From contig NZ_WEHU01000005.1 of NCBI RefSeq assembly GCF_009183415.1, forward strand, positions 62,001 to 126,000: a stretch of DNA of 64,000 nt, given 5' to 3'. The notes below the pieces were generated by a model, which was given only the letters and a program-made list of their open reading frames with translations, did no database searches and was not told the DNA's origin. Shown here one piece after another: positions 43,263 to 54,041 of this stretch; the stretch's first letter is position 1, and every line of letters starts with the position of its first letter. Made by a program: the position numbers and the translations under genes. The DNA comes from Bacillus sp. B1-b2 (lineage in GTDB: Bacteria; Bacillota; Bacilli; Bacillales; Cytobacillaceae).

Positions 43263-43332
43263 ATGGATCTGACTACTTAGTGATAAGATACATAACTTCT
43301 GTTCTTATCTACTAAGTAAAAGTTAGATCCAT
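43263..43332. terminator. Long hairpin between pepF and gltC
   Basis: ATGGATCT/AGATCCAT outer arms and ACTTAGTGATAAG / CTTATCTACTAAGT inner arms; both flanking genes converge on it. Confidence 0.75.
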
Positions 43333-43341
43333 ATTTATCAC

Positions 43342-44244
43342 CTATTGATACTTTTCTAAAATAGTAAAAAAATCAATGACATAGCGACTGAATATTTGTA
43401 CAGAGGGTGGAGATTCTCGATTACTTGGTACTATAATACCAACTGTTCTACTGATAATAGGATCCTCAATTGGAATTTTCACTGTAAATTTTGGAACCGT
43501 ATCATAAAAAGTGCTTTCAGGAAGTAAAGTTACACCCATACCAGCAGAAACTAGTCCTTTTATAGCATCCAAATCCTCACCTTCCGCGTTGATAGTTGGC
43601 AAAAATCCCTCTTGTTTACAAGCATCAATGGCAATCTTTTGTAAGATATATCCCTCAGGAAACAAAACAAATGGATCATTTCTTAAATCTCGTAAGCGAA
43701 TAGATCTTCTTTCTGATAAAGGATGTTTATGAGACAATAGCGCAAACATTTTCTCTGTAAATAATATATTTCCTTTTAATAGAAAGTCATCTGTTGGTAC
43801 AGGTCCAAGGAAAGCTAAATCTAATTCACGATTTTTTACAGATTCCATTAGATAATTATAAGATCCTTGTCTTAAATGAAACTTTACATTCGGGTGCTTT
43901 TCTTTGAAGGCAGAGATGACTGTTGGTAATAAATGACTTGCTAAACTAGTAGGAAAGCCAATTTTAATAGAGCCTCTCTCAGGATCTAAATAGGCATTTA
44001 CCTGCTCAATAGCACGATCTACAGACTTAACGATGGTTAGTGAATGAGCTAAAAATATTTTCCCAATGGAAGTAAGCTTTACATTTCTACCTTCTCTTTC
44101 GAAAAGTTGAACACCAAGTTCATCCTCTAAATTAGCTATTTGCCTACTAACAGCCGATTGTGCTACATGTAGATGTTCTGCTGCTGCTGAAACATGTTCT
44201 CGTTCAGCTACTTCAATAAAATACTTAAGTTGTCGTAATTCCAT
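43342..44244 (-). CDS. gltC: LysR-type regulator GltC, activator of gltBD
   Basis: A 300-residue LysR-type regulator. The N-terminal winged HTH (LKYFIEVAEREHVSAAAEHLHVAQSAVSRQIANLEDELG) and the next segments (GSIKIGFPTSLASHLLPTVISAFKEKHPNV) agree closely with remembered B. subtilis GltC. It is transcribed away from gltB with a shared regulatory gap, as in B. subtilis, where GltC activates glutamate synthase depending on 2-oxoglutarate and is inhibited through RocG. Assignment rests on similarity plus this divergent layout. Confidence 0.93.
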   Translation of the reverse strand: MELRQLKYFIEVAEREHVSAAAEHLHVAQSAVSRQIANLEDELGVQLFEREGRNVKLTSIGKIFLAHSLTIVKSVDRAIEQVNAYLDPERGSIKIGFPTSLASHLLPTVISAFKEKHPNVKFHLRQGSYNYLMESVKNRELDLAFLGPVPTDDFLLKGNILFTEKMFALLSHKHPLSERRSIRLRDLRNDPFVLFPEGYILQKIAIDACKQEGFLPTINAEGEDLDAIKGLVSAGMGVTLLPESTFYDTVPKFTVKIPIEDPIISRTVGIIVPSNRESPPSVQIFSRYVIDFFTILEKYQ

Positions 44245-44312
44245 TCTTTAGACCTTCTTTTCATGTAATTAGATTGATAAACAGTATTATACAATAGACA
44301 AAATGATTTATG

Positions 44313-44338
44313 ATCTCATTTTTAGATTATTTCTATCT
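44313..44338. promoter_or_regulatory. GltC-type operator in the gltC-gltB gap
   Basis: Three half sites ATCT (44313), AGAT (44324) and ATCT (44335) at exact 11-bp steps. The first pair, ATCTCATTTTTAGAT, has the LysR T-N11-A form. Its centre is about 63 bp before the probable gltB start site, where GltC Box I lies in B. subtilis. Confidence 0.7.
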
Positions 44339-44348
44339 AAATGATATA

Positions 44349-44376
44349 TTGTACATATGAATTTGTATAGTATAAT
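44349..44376 (+). promoter_or_regulatory. SigA-type promoter of gltB
   Basis: TTGTAC, a 16-nt spacer, then a perfect TATAAT at 44371-44376, just downstream of the operator. Confidence 0.6.
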
Positions 44377-44428
44377 TGAATTATCTGAATAAAAAAATTT
44401 GTTAGAAAATCTGACAGGGGTGGTTGAA

Positions 44429-47400
44429 ATGACGTACAACCAAATGGAAAAAGCACAAGGTTTATATAGACCAGAGTTTGAACACGATGCATGTGGAATC
44501 GGATTATATGCACATATAAAAGGAATTGCATCACATGATATCGTAAAAAAAGGTTTAAGTATGCTTTGTCAATTAGATCACCGTGGGGGACAAGGAAGTG
44601 ACCCGTTAACAGGGGACGGATCAGGATTAATGGTTCAGCTTCCAGATCAATTTTTTCGTAAAGAAATAAGTGAGTTCCAATTACCAGATCAAGGGGAATA
44701 TGCAGTTGGCATGATCTTTTTTTCCCAAGATGAAGTAGAAAGAAAGGAAATAGAAGCTCAAATTAATAAATATATAGAAGAAACTGGTGAAATTCTGTTA
44801 GGTTGGAGAACTGTACCTACAGATGTCAGAAAAATCGGAATTGTCGCTCAAAAAAGCTGTCCAACTGTTCGCCAAGTATTTATTCAAAAGAATGTTTCTC
44901 ATACTAACAAGCTAGCTTTTGAACGAAAACTATATATTATTAGAAAGCAAGCAGAAAATTGGGGGAGAAATAACGAGAAGGAATTTTATTTTGCTAGTTT
45001 GTCTTCTAGCACAATTGTTTACAAAGGATTATTAACTTCTGATCAAGTAGAAACATTTTACTTAGATTTACAAAATCCAGCATTTAAATCAGCTTTCTCT
45101 ATTGTTCACTCTCGTTTTAGTACAAATACATTCCCAAGTTGGGAAAGAGCACATCCAAATAGATACTTAATTCATAATGGAGAAATCAATACACTAAGAG
45201 GAAATTTCAATTGGATGAAAGCAAGAGAGCAACAATTTGCTTCAGAAGCATTTGGTTCAGATTTATCTAGTGTATTACCGATATTAGATGCAAATGGAAG
45301 TGATTCTTCTGTTTTTGATAATGCTTTAGAATTCTTTATCCTATCTGGACGCACACCAGCACATGCTGCCATGATGATGATCCCAGAGCCTTGGACAGAG
45401 AACCCACATGTTTCTGATGAAAAAAGAGCTTTTTATGAATATCATAGTAGCTTAATGGAGCCTTGGGATGGTCCTATGGCTATTACATTTACAGATGGAA
45501 AACAAATTGGGGCTATTCTTGACAGAAATGGTTTGCGACCAGCTAGATATTATGTTACCAAAGATGATTATATTGTCTTCTCATCAGAAGTAGGGGTTAT
45601 TCCTGTTGAGGAAAACAATGTATTGTATAAAGAGCGTTTAAGTCCTGGGAAAATGTTATTAATTGATTTAGAAGAAGGAAGAATTATTTCTGATGAAGAG
45701 CTGAAAAATCAAATTGCAACAGAACAACCTTATCAAGAGTGGTTGGATCAAGTTATTACTTTAGAAGATACAACAGAACAAGAAGAAAGATTAGAAGATT
45801 TCTTCACAAGACAAAAGGCATTTGGATATACGTACGAAGATGTTCAAAAGAATCTACTTCCTGTTGTACTTGAAGGGAAAGATCCAATCGGATCAATGGG
45901 GAATGATACACCACTTGCTGTGTTATCAGATAAGCCACAATCATTATTCAATTATTTCAAACAGTTATTCGCTCAGGTTACGAATCCACCAATTGATGCT
46001 ATACGAGAGCAGTTAGTCACTTCTACCCTTTCATGGTTAGGAAGAGAGGGAGATTTACTTCACCCAAATGAAAAGAATTGCCATCGTATTCAATTGAAAT
46101 CACCAATACTGAAGAATTCAGAATTGGAACAATTAAGATCAAATACACTTTCTGGATTTAGTACACGAACACTGGATATCCTGTTCCGTGATAACTTAAA
46201 GGAAAGCTTACGTGAACTTGTAGAGCAAGCAGAAGATGCCATTCACCATGGTGTATCTTTACTCATTCTTTCTGATAGAGGAATGAGTAAAAACAACAAA
46301 GCAATTCCAGTTTTACTAGCAGTAAGTGCTTTACACCAAGAATTAACAAGTAAAGGATTACGTACTAAAGCAAGTATTATCGTGGAGTCGGGTGAAGTAA
46401 GAGAAGTTCATCATTTTGCAAGCTTAATTGGTTTTGGAGCAGATGCAATTAACCCTTATCTAGTATATGCAACCTATTTACATGCAATAGAAGAAGAAAT
46501 CCTACCATTAAGCTATGACGAAGCAGTCACACGTTTTAATGCTGTCATTACAGAAGGTGTAGTAAAAGTAATGTCAAAAATGGGAATTTCTACTGTACAA
46601 AGTTATAGAGGTGCTCAAATCTTTGAGGCAGTTGGTATCGGAGAAGAAGTTATTAATGAATACTTTACTGGAACTGTTTCTCAATTAGGTGGTATTGGTT
46701 TAGATACAATTGCTAAGGAAGCAAGTGTTCGTCACGAATTAGCTTATGTAGAATCAATAGATCAAACCCTTGATTCTGGAAGTGAATTTCAATGGAGAAA
46801 AGGGGGAGAACATCATGCCTTCAATCCAAAAACAATTCATACGTTACAATGGGCTTGTCGTAAAGGGGATTATTCCTTATTCAAGCAATATTCTACTGCA
46901 GCAAATGAAGAAAGTTTAAGCTTTATCAGAAACTTATTTAGCTTTAACTCTTCTCGACAAGCAATTGATATAAGCGAAGTAGAATCGGTAGAAAGTATTG
47001 TAAAACGTTTCAAAACTGGTGCTATGTCATTTGGATCGCTTAGTAAGGAAGCACATGAAACCTTAGCGATTGCTATGAATAGACTTGGCGCTAGCAGTAA
47101 CAGTGGAGAAGGCGGAGAAGATCCAAATCGCTACCTAATAGATGAAAATGGGGATAATCGTAGAAGTAATATTAAACAAATTGCTTCAGGACGTTTCGGA
47201 GTAAAAAGCCACTATTTAATAAATGCAAAAGAATTACAGATTAAAATGGCACAAGGAGCGAAACCAGGAGAAGGCGGACAATTACCTGGTAATAAAGTTT
47301 ACCCATGGGTTGCCGATGTTAGAGGTTCTACTCCTGGAGTTGGTTTAATTTCTCCACCGCCTCACCATGATATTTATTCGATTGAGGATTTAGCTCAATT

Positions 47401-48979
47401 GATTCATGATTTGAAGAATGCAAATAAAGAAGCACGTATATCCGTTAAATTAGTATCCAAAGGCGGTATTGGTACAATTGCTGCTGGTGTTGCTAAGGGA
47501 GCAGCAGATGTAATTGTTGTAAGTGGGTATGATGGTGGTACTGGTGCTTCACCAAAAACAAGTATTAAACATACAGGCCTACCTTGGGAGCTTGGTTTAG
47601 CAGAAGCACACCAAACATTAATGCTTAATGGTTTAAGAAGTAGAGTTGTATTAGAAACAGACGGAAAATTAATGACTGGAAAAGATGTAGTGCTTGCATG
47701 TCTTTTAGGTGCAGAGGAATTTGGATTTGCAACTGCACCATTAATAGTAATGGGCTGTGTCATGATGAGAGCTTGTCATTTAGATACTTGTCCTGTTGGA
47801 ATCGCTACTCAAAATCCAGAGCTTCGCTATAAATTTGCTGGTGATCCACAGCATGTTGTGCATTTTATGCAATTTATTGCTGAAGAAGTTCGAGAACTAA
47901 TGGCTCAACTAGGGTTTAGAACAGTAGAGGAAATGGTAGGAAGAACGGATGTTCTTGGTGTGAGTGAAAGAGCACAAACACACTGGAAAGCAAGTAGCTT
48001 AGATTTATCAAAATTATTACATCAAATGAATGGTCCACGTACTTATCAAACGGCACAAAATCATAAAATTGCTGAAAGTATGGATATGACTAAAATTCTA
48101 CCAGCAGTAGAGTCTGCGATTGAAAATGGAAAGTCAGTAGACTTATACTATCATATTAAAAACACAAACCGTGTAACTGGAACCATTGTAGGTAGTGAAA
48201 TCTCTAAAAAATACGGAGAAGCTGGTTTACCAGAAGATACTATTAATCTACATTTCTCTGGTTCTGCTGGTCAAAGCTTTGGAGCATTTATCCCAAAAGG
48301 CATGAGTCTTTATTTAACTGGTGATGCAAATGATTATATTGGAAAAGGATTATCTGGGGGGAAAATCGTAGCAAAAGCAACAATTAATGATACTTTTGTG
48401 GCAAAAGATAATGTAATCATAGGGAATGTTGCTTTTTATGGAGCGACAGATGGAGAAGCATTTATTAATGGAAAAGCTGGAGAACGTTTTGCAGTTCGTA
48501 ATAGTGGTGCAAGTATCGTAGTAGAAGGTATAGGTGACCACGGTTTAGAGTATATGACTGGTGGAGAGGTTGTCATTTTAGGTGAAGTAGGTAAAAACTT
48601 TGCTGCAGGTATGTCTGGAGGAGTAGCTTATGTATTGTCCAGTCAAGTAGAGGAAGTTAAAAACCTAAGTAACAAAGAAATGATTATGTTTGAAACATTA
48701 GAAGATCGTGCAGAAATAGAGAGAATAAAAGGACTGTTACAAAAACATATAGATAATACAGATAGTATGGTTGCAAGACAGGTACTTGCAAATTGGGATA
48801 AATATATTTCTAGATTTATTAAAGTTATTCCTAAAGATTATAAACGTATGATTTCAAGTATTCAAAATGGTTTATCTAAGGGGCTAACAGAAGAAGATGC
48901 TGTAATGCAAGCATTTGAAACTAATTCAAAGCAGGACAAAAAAAAACAAACAAGTAAGTTAACGGTAGCAGTTCAGTAG
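44429..48979 (+). CDS. gltB: Glutamate synthase (NADPH) large subunit (gltA in B. subtilis naming)
   Basis: A 1516-residue ferredoxin/NADPH-type GOGAT large subunit that makes two glutamates from glutamine and 2-oxoglutarate. The class-II amidotransferase Cys is in FEHDACGIG (about residue 22, exposed after propeptide removal). The FMN-binding TIM barrel carries VVSGYDGGTGASP, and the 3Fe-4S cluster is in MRACHLDTCPVGIATQ. A C-terminal beta-helix (GXXG repeats) ends the protein. The ATG at 44429 follows GGGGTGG; the open frame extends 10 codons further. It is followed 15 nt later by gltD. Confidence 0.96.
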   Translation: MTYNQMEKAQGLYRPEFEHDACGIGLYAHIKGIASHDIVKKGLSMLCQLDHRGGQGSDPLTGDGSGLMVQLPDQFFRKEISEFQLPDQGEYAVGMIFFSQDEVERKEIEAQINKYIEETGEILLGWRTVPTDVRKIGIVAQKSCPTVRQVFIQKNVSHTNKLAFERKLYIIRKQAENWGRNNEKEFYFASLSSSTIVYKGLLTSDQVETFYLDLQNPAFKSAFSIVHSRFSTNTFPSWERAHPNRYLIHNGEINTLRGNFNWMKAREQQFASEAFGSDLSSVLPILDANGSDSSVFDNALEFFILSGRTPAHAAMMMIPEPWTENPHVSDEKRAFYEYHSSLMEPWDGPMAITFTDGKQIGAILDRNGLRPARYYVTKDDYIVFSSEVGVIPVEENNVLYKERLSPGKMLLIDLEEGRIISDEELKNQIATEQPYQEWLDQVITLEDTTEQEERLEDFFTRQKAFGYTYEDVQKNLLPVVLEGKDPIGSMGNDTPLAVLSDKPQSLFNYFKQLFAQVTNPPIDAIREQLVTSTLSWLGREGDLLHPNEKNCHRIQLKSPILKNSELEQLRSNTLSGFSTRTLDILFRDNLKESLRELVEQAEDAIHHGVSLLILSDRGMSKNNKAIPVLLAVSALHQELTSKGLRTKASIIVESGEVREVHHFASLIGFGADAINPYLVYATYLHAIEEEILPLSYDEAVTRFNAVITEGVVKVMSKMGISTVQSYRGAQIFEAVGIGEEVINEYFTGTVSQLGGIGLDTIAKEASVRHELAYVESIDQTLDSGSEFQWRKGGEHHAFNPKTIHTLQWACRKGDYSLFKQYSTAANEESLSFIRNLFSFNSSRQAIDISEVESVESIVKRFKTGAMSFGSLSKEAHETLAIAMNRLGASSNSGEGGEDPNRYLIDENGDNRRSNIKQIASGRFGVKSHYLINAKELQIKMAQGAKPGEGGQLPGNKVYPWVADVRGSTPGVGLISPPPHHDIYSIEDLAQLIHDLKNANKEARISVKLVSKGGIGTIAAGVAKGAADVIVVSGYDGGTGASPKTSIKHTGLPWELGLAEAHQTLMLNGLRSRVVLETDGKLMTGKDVVLACLLGAEEFGFATAPLIVMGCVMMRACHLDTCPVGIATQNPELRYKFAGDPQHVVHFMQFIAEEVRELMAQLGFRTVEEMVGRTDVLGVSERAQTHWKASSLDLSKLLHQMNGPRTYQTAQNHKIAESMDMTKILPAVESAIENGKSVDLYYHIKNTNRVTGTIVGSEISKKYGEAGLPEDTINLHFSGSAGQSFGAFIPKGMSLYLTGDANDYIGKGLSGGKIVAKATINDTFVAKDNVIIGNVAFYGATDGEAFINGKAGERFAVRNSGASIVVEGIGDHGLEYMTGGEVVILGEVGKNFAAGMSGGVAYVLSSQVEEVKNLSNKEMIMFETLEDRAEIERIKGLLQKHIDNTDSMVARQVLANWDKYISRFIKVIPKDYKRMISSIQNGLSKGLTEEDAVMQAFETNSKQDKKKQTSKLTVAVQ

Positions 48980-48994
48980 AAGGGAGAGAATAGT

Positions 48995-50488
48995 ATGGGA
49001 AAAGCAACAGGATTTATAGAATTTAAGCGAGAGGAAGCGGATGAAAGAAATCCGCTTTCTAGGCTAAAAGATTTCAAAAAATATTCCGCTCCTTTCTCTG
49101 ATGAGGTTTTATCAAGACAGGGTGCTAGATGTATGGATTGTGCAACTCCATTCTGTCATATTGGGATGGAAATTGCAGGTAGTACATCAGGTTGCCCAAT
49201 ACACAATTTAATTCCTGAATGGAATGATCTTGTGTATAGAGGAAGATGGAAGGAAGCTCTTGATCGTTTGTTAAAAACAAATAATTTTCCTGAATTTACT
49301 GGAAGTGCTTGTCCAGCACCATGTGAAGGATCATGTACAGTAGCTATTTCAGATCCTGCTGTTGCTATTAAGAATATCGAACGTTCTATCATTGATAAAG
49401 GATTTGAGAATGGTTGGATTACACCTCGTATTCCTGCAAAAAGAACAGGTAAGAAGGTAGCAATTATTGGATCTGGTCCAGCTGGACTTGCTAGTGCAGA
49501 TCAACTAAATCAAGCTGGACATTCTGTAACTGTTTATGAACGCTCAGATCGACCAGGTGGTTTGCTAATGTATGGCATTCCTAATATGAAAGTCGAGAAA
49601 AAGGATGTAGAAAGAAGAGTCAAATTACTAACACAAGAAGGCATTGATTTTATTACAAATACAGAAGTAGGTAAGGATATTACAGCAAGTGAACTTAGAG
49701 AACAATATGATTCCGTCATTCTTTGTACTGGTGCACAAAAACAAAGAGATTTAGTGATGGAAGGTAGAGAAGCAGAAGGTGTGCATTTTGCGATGGATTA
49801 TCTATCTGGTGTAACAAAGAGTCTACTAGATTCCAACCTAGAGGATAAAAAATTCATCGATGCACAAGGCAAGGATGTAATTGTAATAGGAGGAGGAGAT
49901 ACTGGAGCAGATTGTGTGGCTACAGCTCTTCGTCAAAATTGTAAGAGTGTTGTTCAATTTGGTAAACATCCTCAATTAGGTGTTGTTCGTAGTAGTGACA
50001 ATATGTGGCCAGCAGCACCAAATGTTTTTACATTAGAATATGCATATGAAGAAGCAGAACAAAAATTTGGAGAAGATCCTAGACAATATGGAATCCAAAC
50101 GAAGAAAATGGTAAAAGACCAATTCGGACAATTAAAAGAGCTTCATACCGTTTCCATGGAGAAAATTAAGCAAGAGGATGGAACTTTTCTTTTTAAAGAA
50201 ATTCCAGGTACAGAGAGAGTTTGGCCTGCACAGCTTGTATTTATTGCTATTGGTTTTGAAGGTGCAGAGAGCCCAGTATTAAAGCACTTTGGAATCGAAA
50301 CAATGAATCGTAAAGTTGCAGCAGCTTATGGAGATTTTACGACTAATATTGATGGTGTATTTGCGGCAGGTGATGCACGTAGAGGGCAGAGTTTAATTGT
50401 TTGGGCTATTAATGAGGGTCGTGAAGTAGCAAGAAAAGTAGATGAGTATTTAATGGGTGTTTCTTATTTGCCAACAGTAAATGCTTAA
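48995..50488 (+). CDS. gltD: Glutamate synthase small subunit (gltB in B. subtilis naming)
   Basis: A 497-residue NADPH/FAD subunit that feeds electrons to the large subunit. The N-terminal Fe-S cysteines are [23 protein letters not shown] and [15 protein letters not shown]-binding [11 protein letters not shown] and NADPH-binding GGGDTGADC sites follow; [20 protein letters not shown] is the final FAD motif. GAAGGGAGAG precedes the ATG. It forms one operon with gltB and ends at a clear terminator. Confidence 0.96.
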   Translation: MGKATGFIEFKREEADERNPLSRLKDFKKYSAPFSDEVLSRQGARCMDCATPFCHIGMEIAGSTSGCPIHNLIPEWNDLVYRGRWKEALDRLLKTNNFPEFTGSACPAPCEGSCTVAISDPAVAIKNIERSIIDKGFENGWITPRIPAKRTGKKVAIIGSGPAGLASADQLNQAGHSVTVYERSDRPGGLLMYGIPNMKVEKKDVERRVKLLTQEGIDFITNTEVGKDITASELREQYDSVILCTGAQKQRDLVMEGREAEGVHFAMDYLSGVTKSLLDSNLEDKKFIDAQGKDVIVIGGGDTGADCVATALRQNCKSVVQFGKHPQLGVVRSSDNMWPAAPNVFTLEYAYEEAEQKFGEDPRQYGIQTKKMVKDQFGQLKELHTVSMEKIKQEDGTFLFKEIPGTERVWPAQLVFIAIGFEGAESPVLKHFGIETMNRKVAAAYGDFTTNIDGVFAAGDARRGQSLIVWAINEGREVARKVDEYLMGVSYLPTVNA

Positions 50489-50494
50489 TAAAAG

Positions 50495-50534
50495 AACCAG
50501 AAATTCTATCTTTGGAGGGATTTCTGGTTTTATT
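50495..50534 (+). terminator. Terminator of gltBD
   Basis: AACCAGAAAT / ATTTCTGGTT arms around a 15-nt loop with T-rich tail. Confidence 0.85.
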
Positions 50535-50759
50535 TCTATCTATAACAATAATTTTTATCATGAAAATAATTTTACGCAACCAAATTATTAAAAAAATTAA
50601 AAAATATCGTTAGAGAAAACATAAAACAAATCCTATCCAATTGAACTTTTTAATTATCATTTATCCCAATTTATAATATAATAGGAAAAATACTTTTTAA
50701 CGTGAGGAAGTAACCAGCTATATTGTACAAATAAAACTACAAGATAGGAAGTGTCGGAG

Positions 50760-51287
50760 ATGAGAGATGTAAAGCTAACAGATATTTTAAACCACCATAT
50801 TGCACAGAAATATATAACCAGATCGGGCTTAGCGCATGCTCTGGCAGTTGCTTATCATGCATTTGAGTTAGCGAAAAATGGAAATATAGATGTAGATAAC
50901 GCTGCAAAAGCAGGTTTTTTACATGATATGGGACATTACACATGGTATAAAGACGGAAAATGGGATTACAAATTATATAAACAAAATGATATTCATCCCA
51001 TTAAAGGTGCGGAGAGAGCTCATAAACTTTTAATACGATTAGGCGAAAATCCGATTAAGGCGAAAGAGATAGCTTTGGCCGTACTATTTCATACAGATAG
51101 TTTTATTCCTGGAGGATCTGTCAATCTTACTCCTTTACAAAAAATAGTTAAGCTTGCAGATGAGAAGGATGAAGAGCCAGGTGGCCACCATCATTATCGA
51201 ACTATTTCCATCTCTAGAGCAAGAAAAAGCTTACAAGAATTAGATGGAAAAATCGATCGGATTCTAGGAGGAAATATAATAGAATAA
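50760..51287 (+). CDS. HD-domain phosphohydrolase-like protein
   Basis: A 175-residue HD-superfamily protein. The metal motif is GFLHDMGHYTWY (HD), with a preceding histidine in GLAHALAVAYHAF and later LAVLFHTDSF and KLADEKDE. It resembles YqeK-like hydrolases of the HD family but is not next to nadD, and its substrate is unknown. The ATG at 50760 has GGAAG at a suitable distance; a GTG three codons earlier is possible. Monocistronic. Confidence 0.75.
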   Translation: MRDVKLTDILNHHIAQKYITRSGLAHALAVAYHAFELAKNGNIDVDNAAKAGFLHDMGHYTWYKDGKWDYKLYKQNDIHPIKGAERAHKLLIRLGENPIKAKEIALAVLFHTDSFIPGGSVNLTPLQKIVKLADEKDEEPGGHHHYRTISISRARKSLQELDGKIDRILGGNIIE

Positions 51288-51442
51288 TTTTCTCCTATAC
51301 ACGATGGAAAATAGGTGTATTAATCTTTAACCTAGATTCATCCCTAATAATTAGAGTCTTGGTTACCAATAACTACTCACTATTTCTTCCCTACTCTTCA
51401 TGTTATAATGGATAAACGAATTTTAGAGAAAAGGTTTAGATT

Positions 51443-53626
51443 ATGACAAATATTATTTCAACCATTAAAGAGTGGCAAGAAGCATTACAACAAGAAATAA
51501 ACTTTTTAAAAAGACATACACCAAATAGCTTGGCCATATATAATGGTAAGCTTTTAAATACTGGAGAAAACTACACCTATTATTTTGAAAGTATTAGTTT
51601 AGTGAAAATACCAATTGGCTCTTCCGTTACCCTTAATTGGTACACGAATCAGTTGAAAGGTAGAATACTTTCCTCTGATGGAAAAAGCTTAATCATTCAT
51701 TTGGAAAAAATGATTGGAGAAGAGGTATCTGAAGCTACTTTATTCCATGATCCATGGGAACTTTTAGAGCAGCTCCAAGTACGATTTGATTCTATTAAGA
51801 AAAATAAACGAAAGCTTAGTAGAATTATTAAATTAATGAAGCCTAGTGAAAAAACAAAGCACCCTACAATAAATATACAAAATCATGTGCATGAGCTTGC
51901 TTTAAGAAGTAAGTATAATCCTATTACATTTGTATGGGGTCCTCCTGGAACTGGGAAGACATATACATTAGCTAGAGTTGCTTTACAAAGATACTGGAAA
52001 GGGAAGAGAATCTTACTATTAGCACAAAGTAATCAAGCAGTAGATGTACTTTTGAAGGAAATCACTCAAACCGCTAAATTAAAGAATCGCTTTAAAGTGG
52101 GAGATATTCTTCGATATGGAGGAAATACATCTGATGAGTTGTTAGCAAAGGAACAAATCACCACAAGTTCTTTATTAACAGAAAAGGATGTTAACTTAGC
52201 TAAACAAAAGAGTGAGCTTTTACTAGAAAAAAAGAATCTTAAAGTAGATTTGGCCATGTCTTTTACTAATCGCGATTCTTCTAGTTTATTAAAGCTAGAA
52301 GAAAAATTAGCATTGGTATTAGAAAGGATACGAAAACGAGAACTACAATTCGTAGAAAAAGCGATGATAATCGGTACAACCCTGGCTAAGGCAGCAACAG
52401 ATGCAGTTATTTATGAAGAGGATTATGACCTAGTAATACTAGATGAAGCGAGCATGGCATATGTTCCACAAGTAGCTTTTACAGCCTCATTAGCCAAAAA
52501 TACTATTATTTGCGGAGATTTTAAACAATTGCCTCCAATAGCAGCAAGTCGTCAACCTTTAGTAGAGAAATGGTTGAAAAATGATATCTTTCATGCTTCC
52601 AATGTAGCTGATCGTGTAGATTCTAAGACCCTTCATCCTCAACTTTTATTATTAAATGAGCAAAGAAGGATGCATCCAAGCATATCTGCGTTCACTAATA
52701 AATATGTATATCATTCCTTAGTGGCAGATCATAAAAGTGTCGAAAATACTAGGAAAACTATTACCGAGAAAGCACCCTTCATTGGGGAAGCAAATATATT
52801 ATTAGATTCTAGTAATATGGGTCATTTTTCCTCCTTTGAAAAAGGAACAAAATCAAGAATTAATATTTTGCATTCCCTTTTAGCTTTACAAGTTATGAAC
52901 GAAGCTATTCAAAATAATATGGAAAGTATAGGCTATGTAACACCATATAGGGCACAAGCAGAATTAATGGAAGGCATGGCTAATGAATTTTTCCCTTTAT
53001 CTATGCAAAATAAGCAAGTAACTGTCGCTACAGTTCATCGTTTTCAAGGTAGCGAAAGAGATATGATTATCTTTGATAGTGTAGAAAGTGAGCCATTATT
53101 GAAAGCTGGAATGCTTTTAACAGGAAGAGATAGCGAAAGACTATTGAATGTAGCAATCACTCGTTCAAAAGGGAAGTTTATTCATATTGGTAATCGAGAA
53201 TTTATTAAAAGAAAGACAGCTAAACAAAGCACTATTCATACACTTATTAAACATCAAGAGGAAGAGAATACCGTATTAACATCCTCTGCTATTGGATCAT
53301 GGATTAAAGATAAAAATCCAAAACTTTTTTGGACACACGCTCAAAAAACAGAATTACTACAAAGAGATTTACAAAGAGCGGAAAATGAGGTATTCATTGC
53401 ACTACCAGAAGATACAATACTATCTAATTCAACAAAAGGTCTTTTATCTCCATATAAACCATTACTAATAAAAGACCTGAATTTTCCAATTGTTATAATT
53501 AAAGAGACCATTGTATGGCTAGGTTACCCTCTAGAAGCTATGAAAGGAGTAAAGCCACCATCCATTGGCCTACGAGTATACTCTCCTACCTTATCAAGCT
53601 ATTTATTAAAATGGCTTGATAAGTGA
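51443..53626 (+). CDS. SF1 helicase/ATPase of the Upf1/DNA2-like group
   Basis: A 727-residue superfamily 1 protein with the full helicase motif set: Walker A WGPPGTGKTYTLAR (about residues 173-186), Ia LLLAQSNQAVDVLL, II LVILDEASMAY, III IICGDFKQLPPIA, IV LLNEQRRMHPSI, V TVHRFQGSERDMIIFD and VI LLNVAITRSKGKF. The middle is a long charged insertion (QKSELLLEKKNLKVDL). The final ~130 residues resemble a nuclease-like or PLD-like fold without HKD motifs. No partner gene is adjacent. Function is unknown; DNA or RNA repair or a defence-type role are equally unproven. Confidence 0.85.
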   Translation: MTNIISTIKEWQEALQQEINFLKRHTPNSLAIYNGKLLNTGENYTYYFESISLVKIPIGSSVTLNWYTNQLKGRILSSDGKSLIIHLEKMIGEEVSEATLFHDPWELLEQLQVRFDSIKKNKRKLSRIIKLMKPSEKTKHPTINIQNHVHELALRSKYNPITFVWGPPGTGKTYTLARVALQRYWKGKRILLLAQSNQAVDVLLKEITQTAKLKNRFKVGDILRYGGNTSDELLAKEQITTSSLLTEKDVNLAKQKSELLLEKKNLKVDLAMSFTNRDSSSLLKLEEKLALVLERIRKRELQFVEKAMIIGTTLAKAATDAVIYEEDYDLVILDEASMAYVPQVAFTASLAKNTIICGDFKQLPPIAASRQPLVEKWLKNDIFHASNVADRVDSKTLHPQLLLLNEQRRMHPSISAFTNKYVYHSLVADHKSVENTRKTITEKAPFIGEANILLDSSNMGHFSSFEKGTKSRINILHSLLALQVMNEAIQNNMESIGYVTPYRAQAELMEGMANEFFPLSMQNKQVTVATVHRFQGSERDMIIFDSVESEPLLKAGMLLTGRDSERLLNVAITRSKGKFIHIGNREFIKRKTAKQSTIHTLIKHQEEENTVLTSSAIGSWIKDKNPKLFWTHAQKTELLQRDLQRAENEVFIALPEDTILSNSTKGLLSPYKPLLIKDLNFPIVIIKETIVWLGYPLEAMKGVKPPSIGLRVYSPTLSSYLLKWLDK

Positions 53627-53689
53627 TGATGGTAAATAACCATCATTATATGAATAGGAAAGCAAAATCGCGAATTTATAACACCTTTT

Positions 53690-54041
53690 AGGGAAAACGA
53701 GGGACTTTTTTATGTACTTCACCTATTCAAATATAGAAATAGTAGAAAATCGAATGAACGATGAAATAAAGTTAAACTTTGCATCATATAGAATTTGGAA
53801 AAGAGCATTTTTAGAAATAATAGTCGTAGAAATCCTCTTATTTTCGTTACTTCCATGAAAAACAATGGAAATAGACGGAGAATTACGCCTATTTCCTTAG
53901 AACACATGAAATTGGGAAGCATTTCCCTTACTTAACCGGAAAAATCCGCTTATTAGCAAGTAAATGAACAATATATTTGCCATTAGACGTAAATATCCGT
54001 TTATTTTTGGTGATTCGCTACAAAATAACTAATGTAGAATA
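53690..54041 (-). repeat. AT-rich dispersed repeat, copy 3 (inverted)
   Basis: Reverse-complement relation to copies 1 and 2. The left end ACGAGGGACTTTTTTATG corresponds to CATAAAAAATCCCTCGT in copy 1. Units such as TTAACCGGAAAAATCCGC and TAGACGGAGAATTACGCC are the inverted hairpin units. Confidence 0.85.

Noticed and set aside
53719-53922. 67-codon minus-strand open frame
   Set aside because: It lies in repeat copy 3 and reads the opposite strand of the element from the frame in copy 1; chance ORF.
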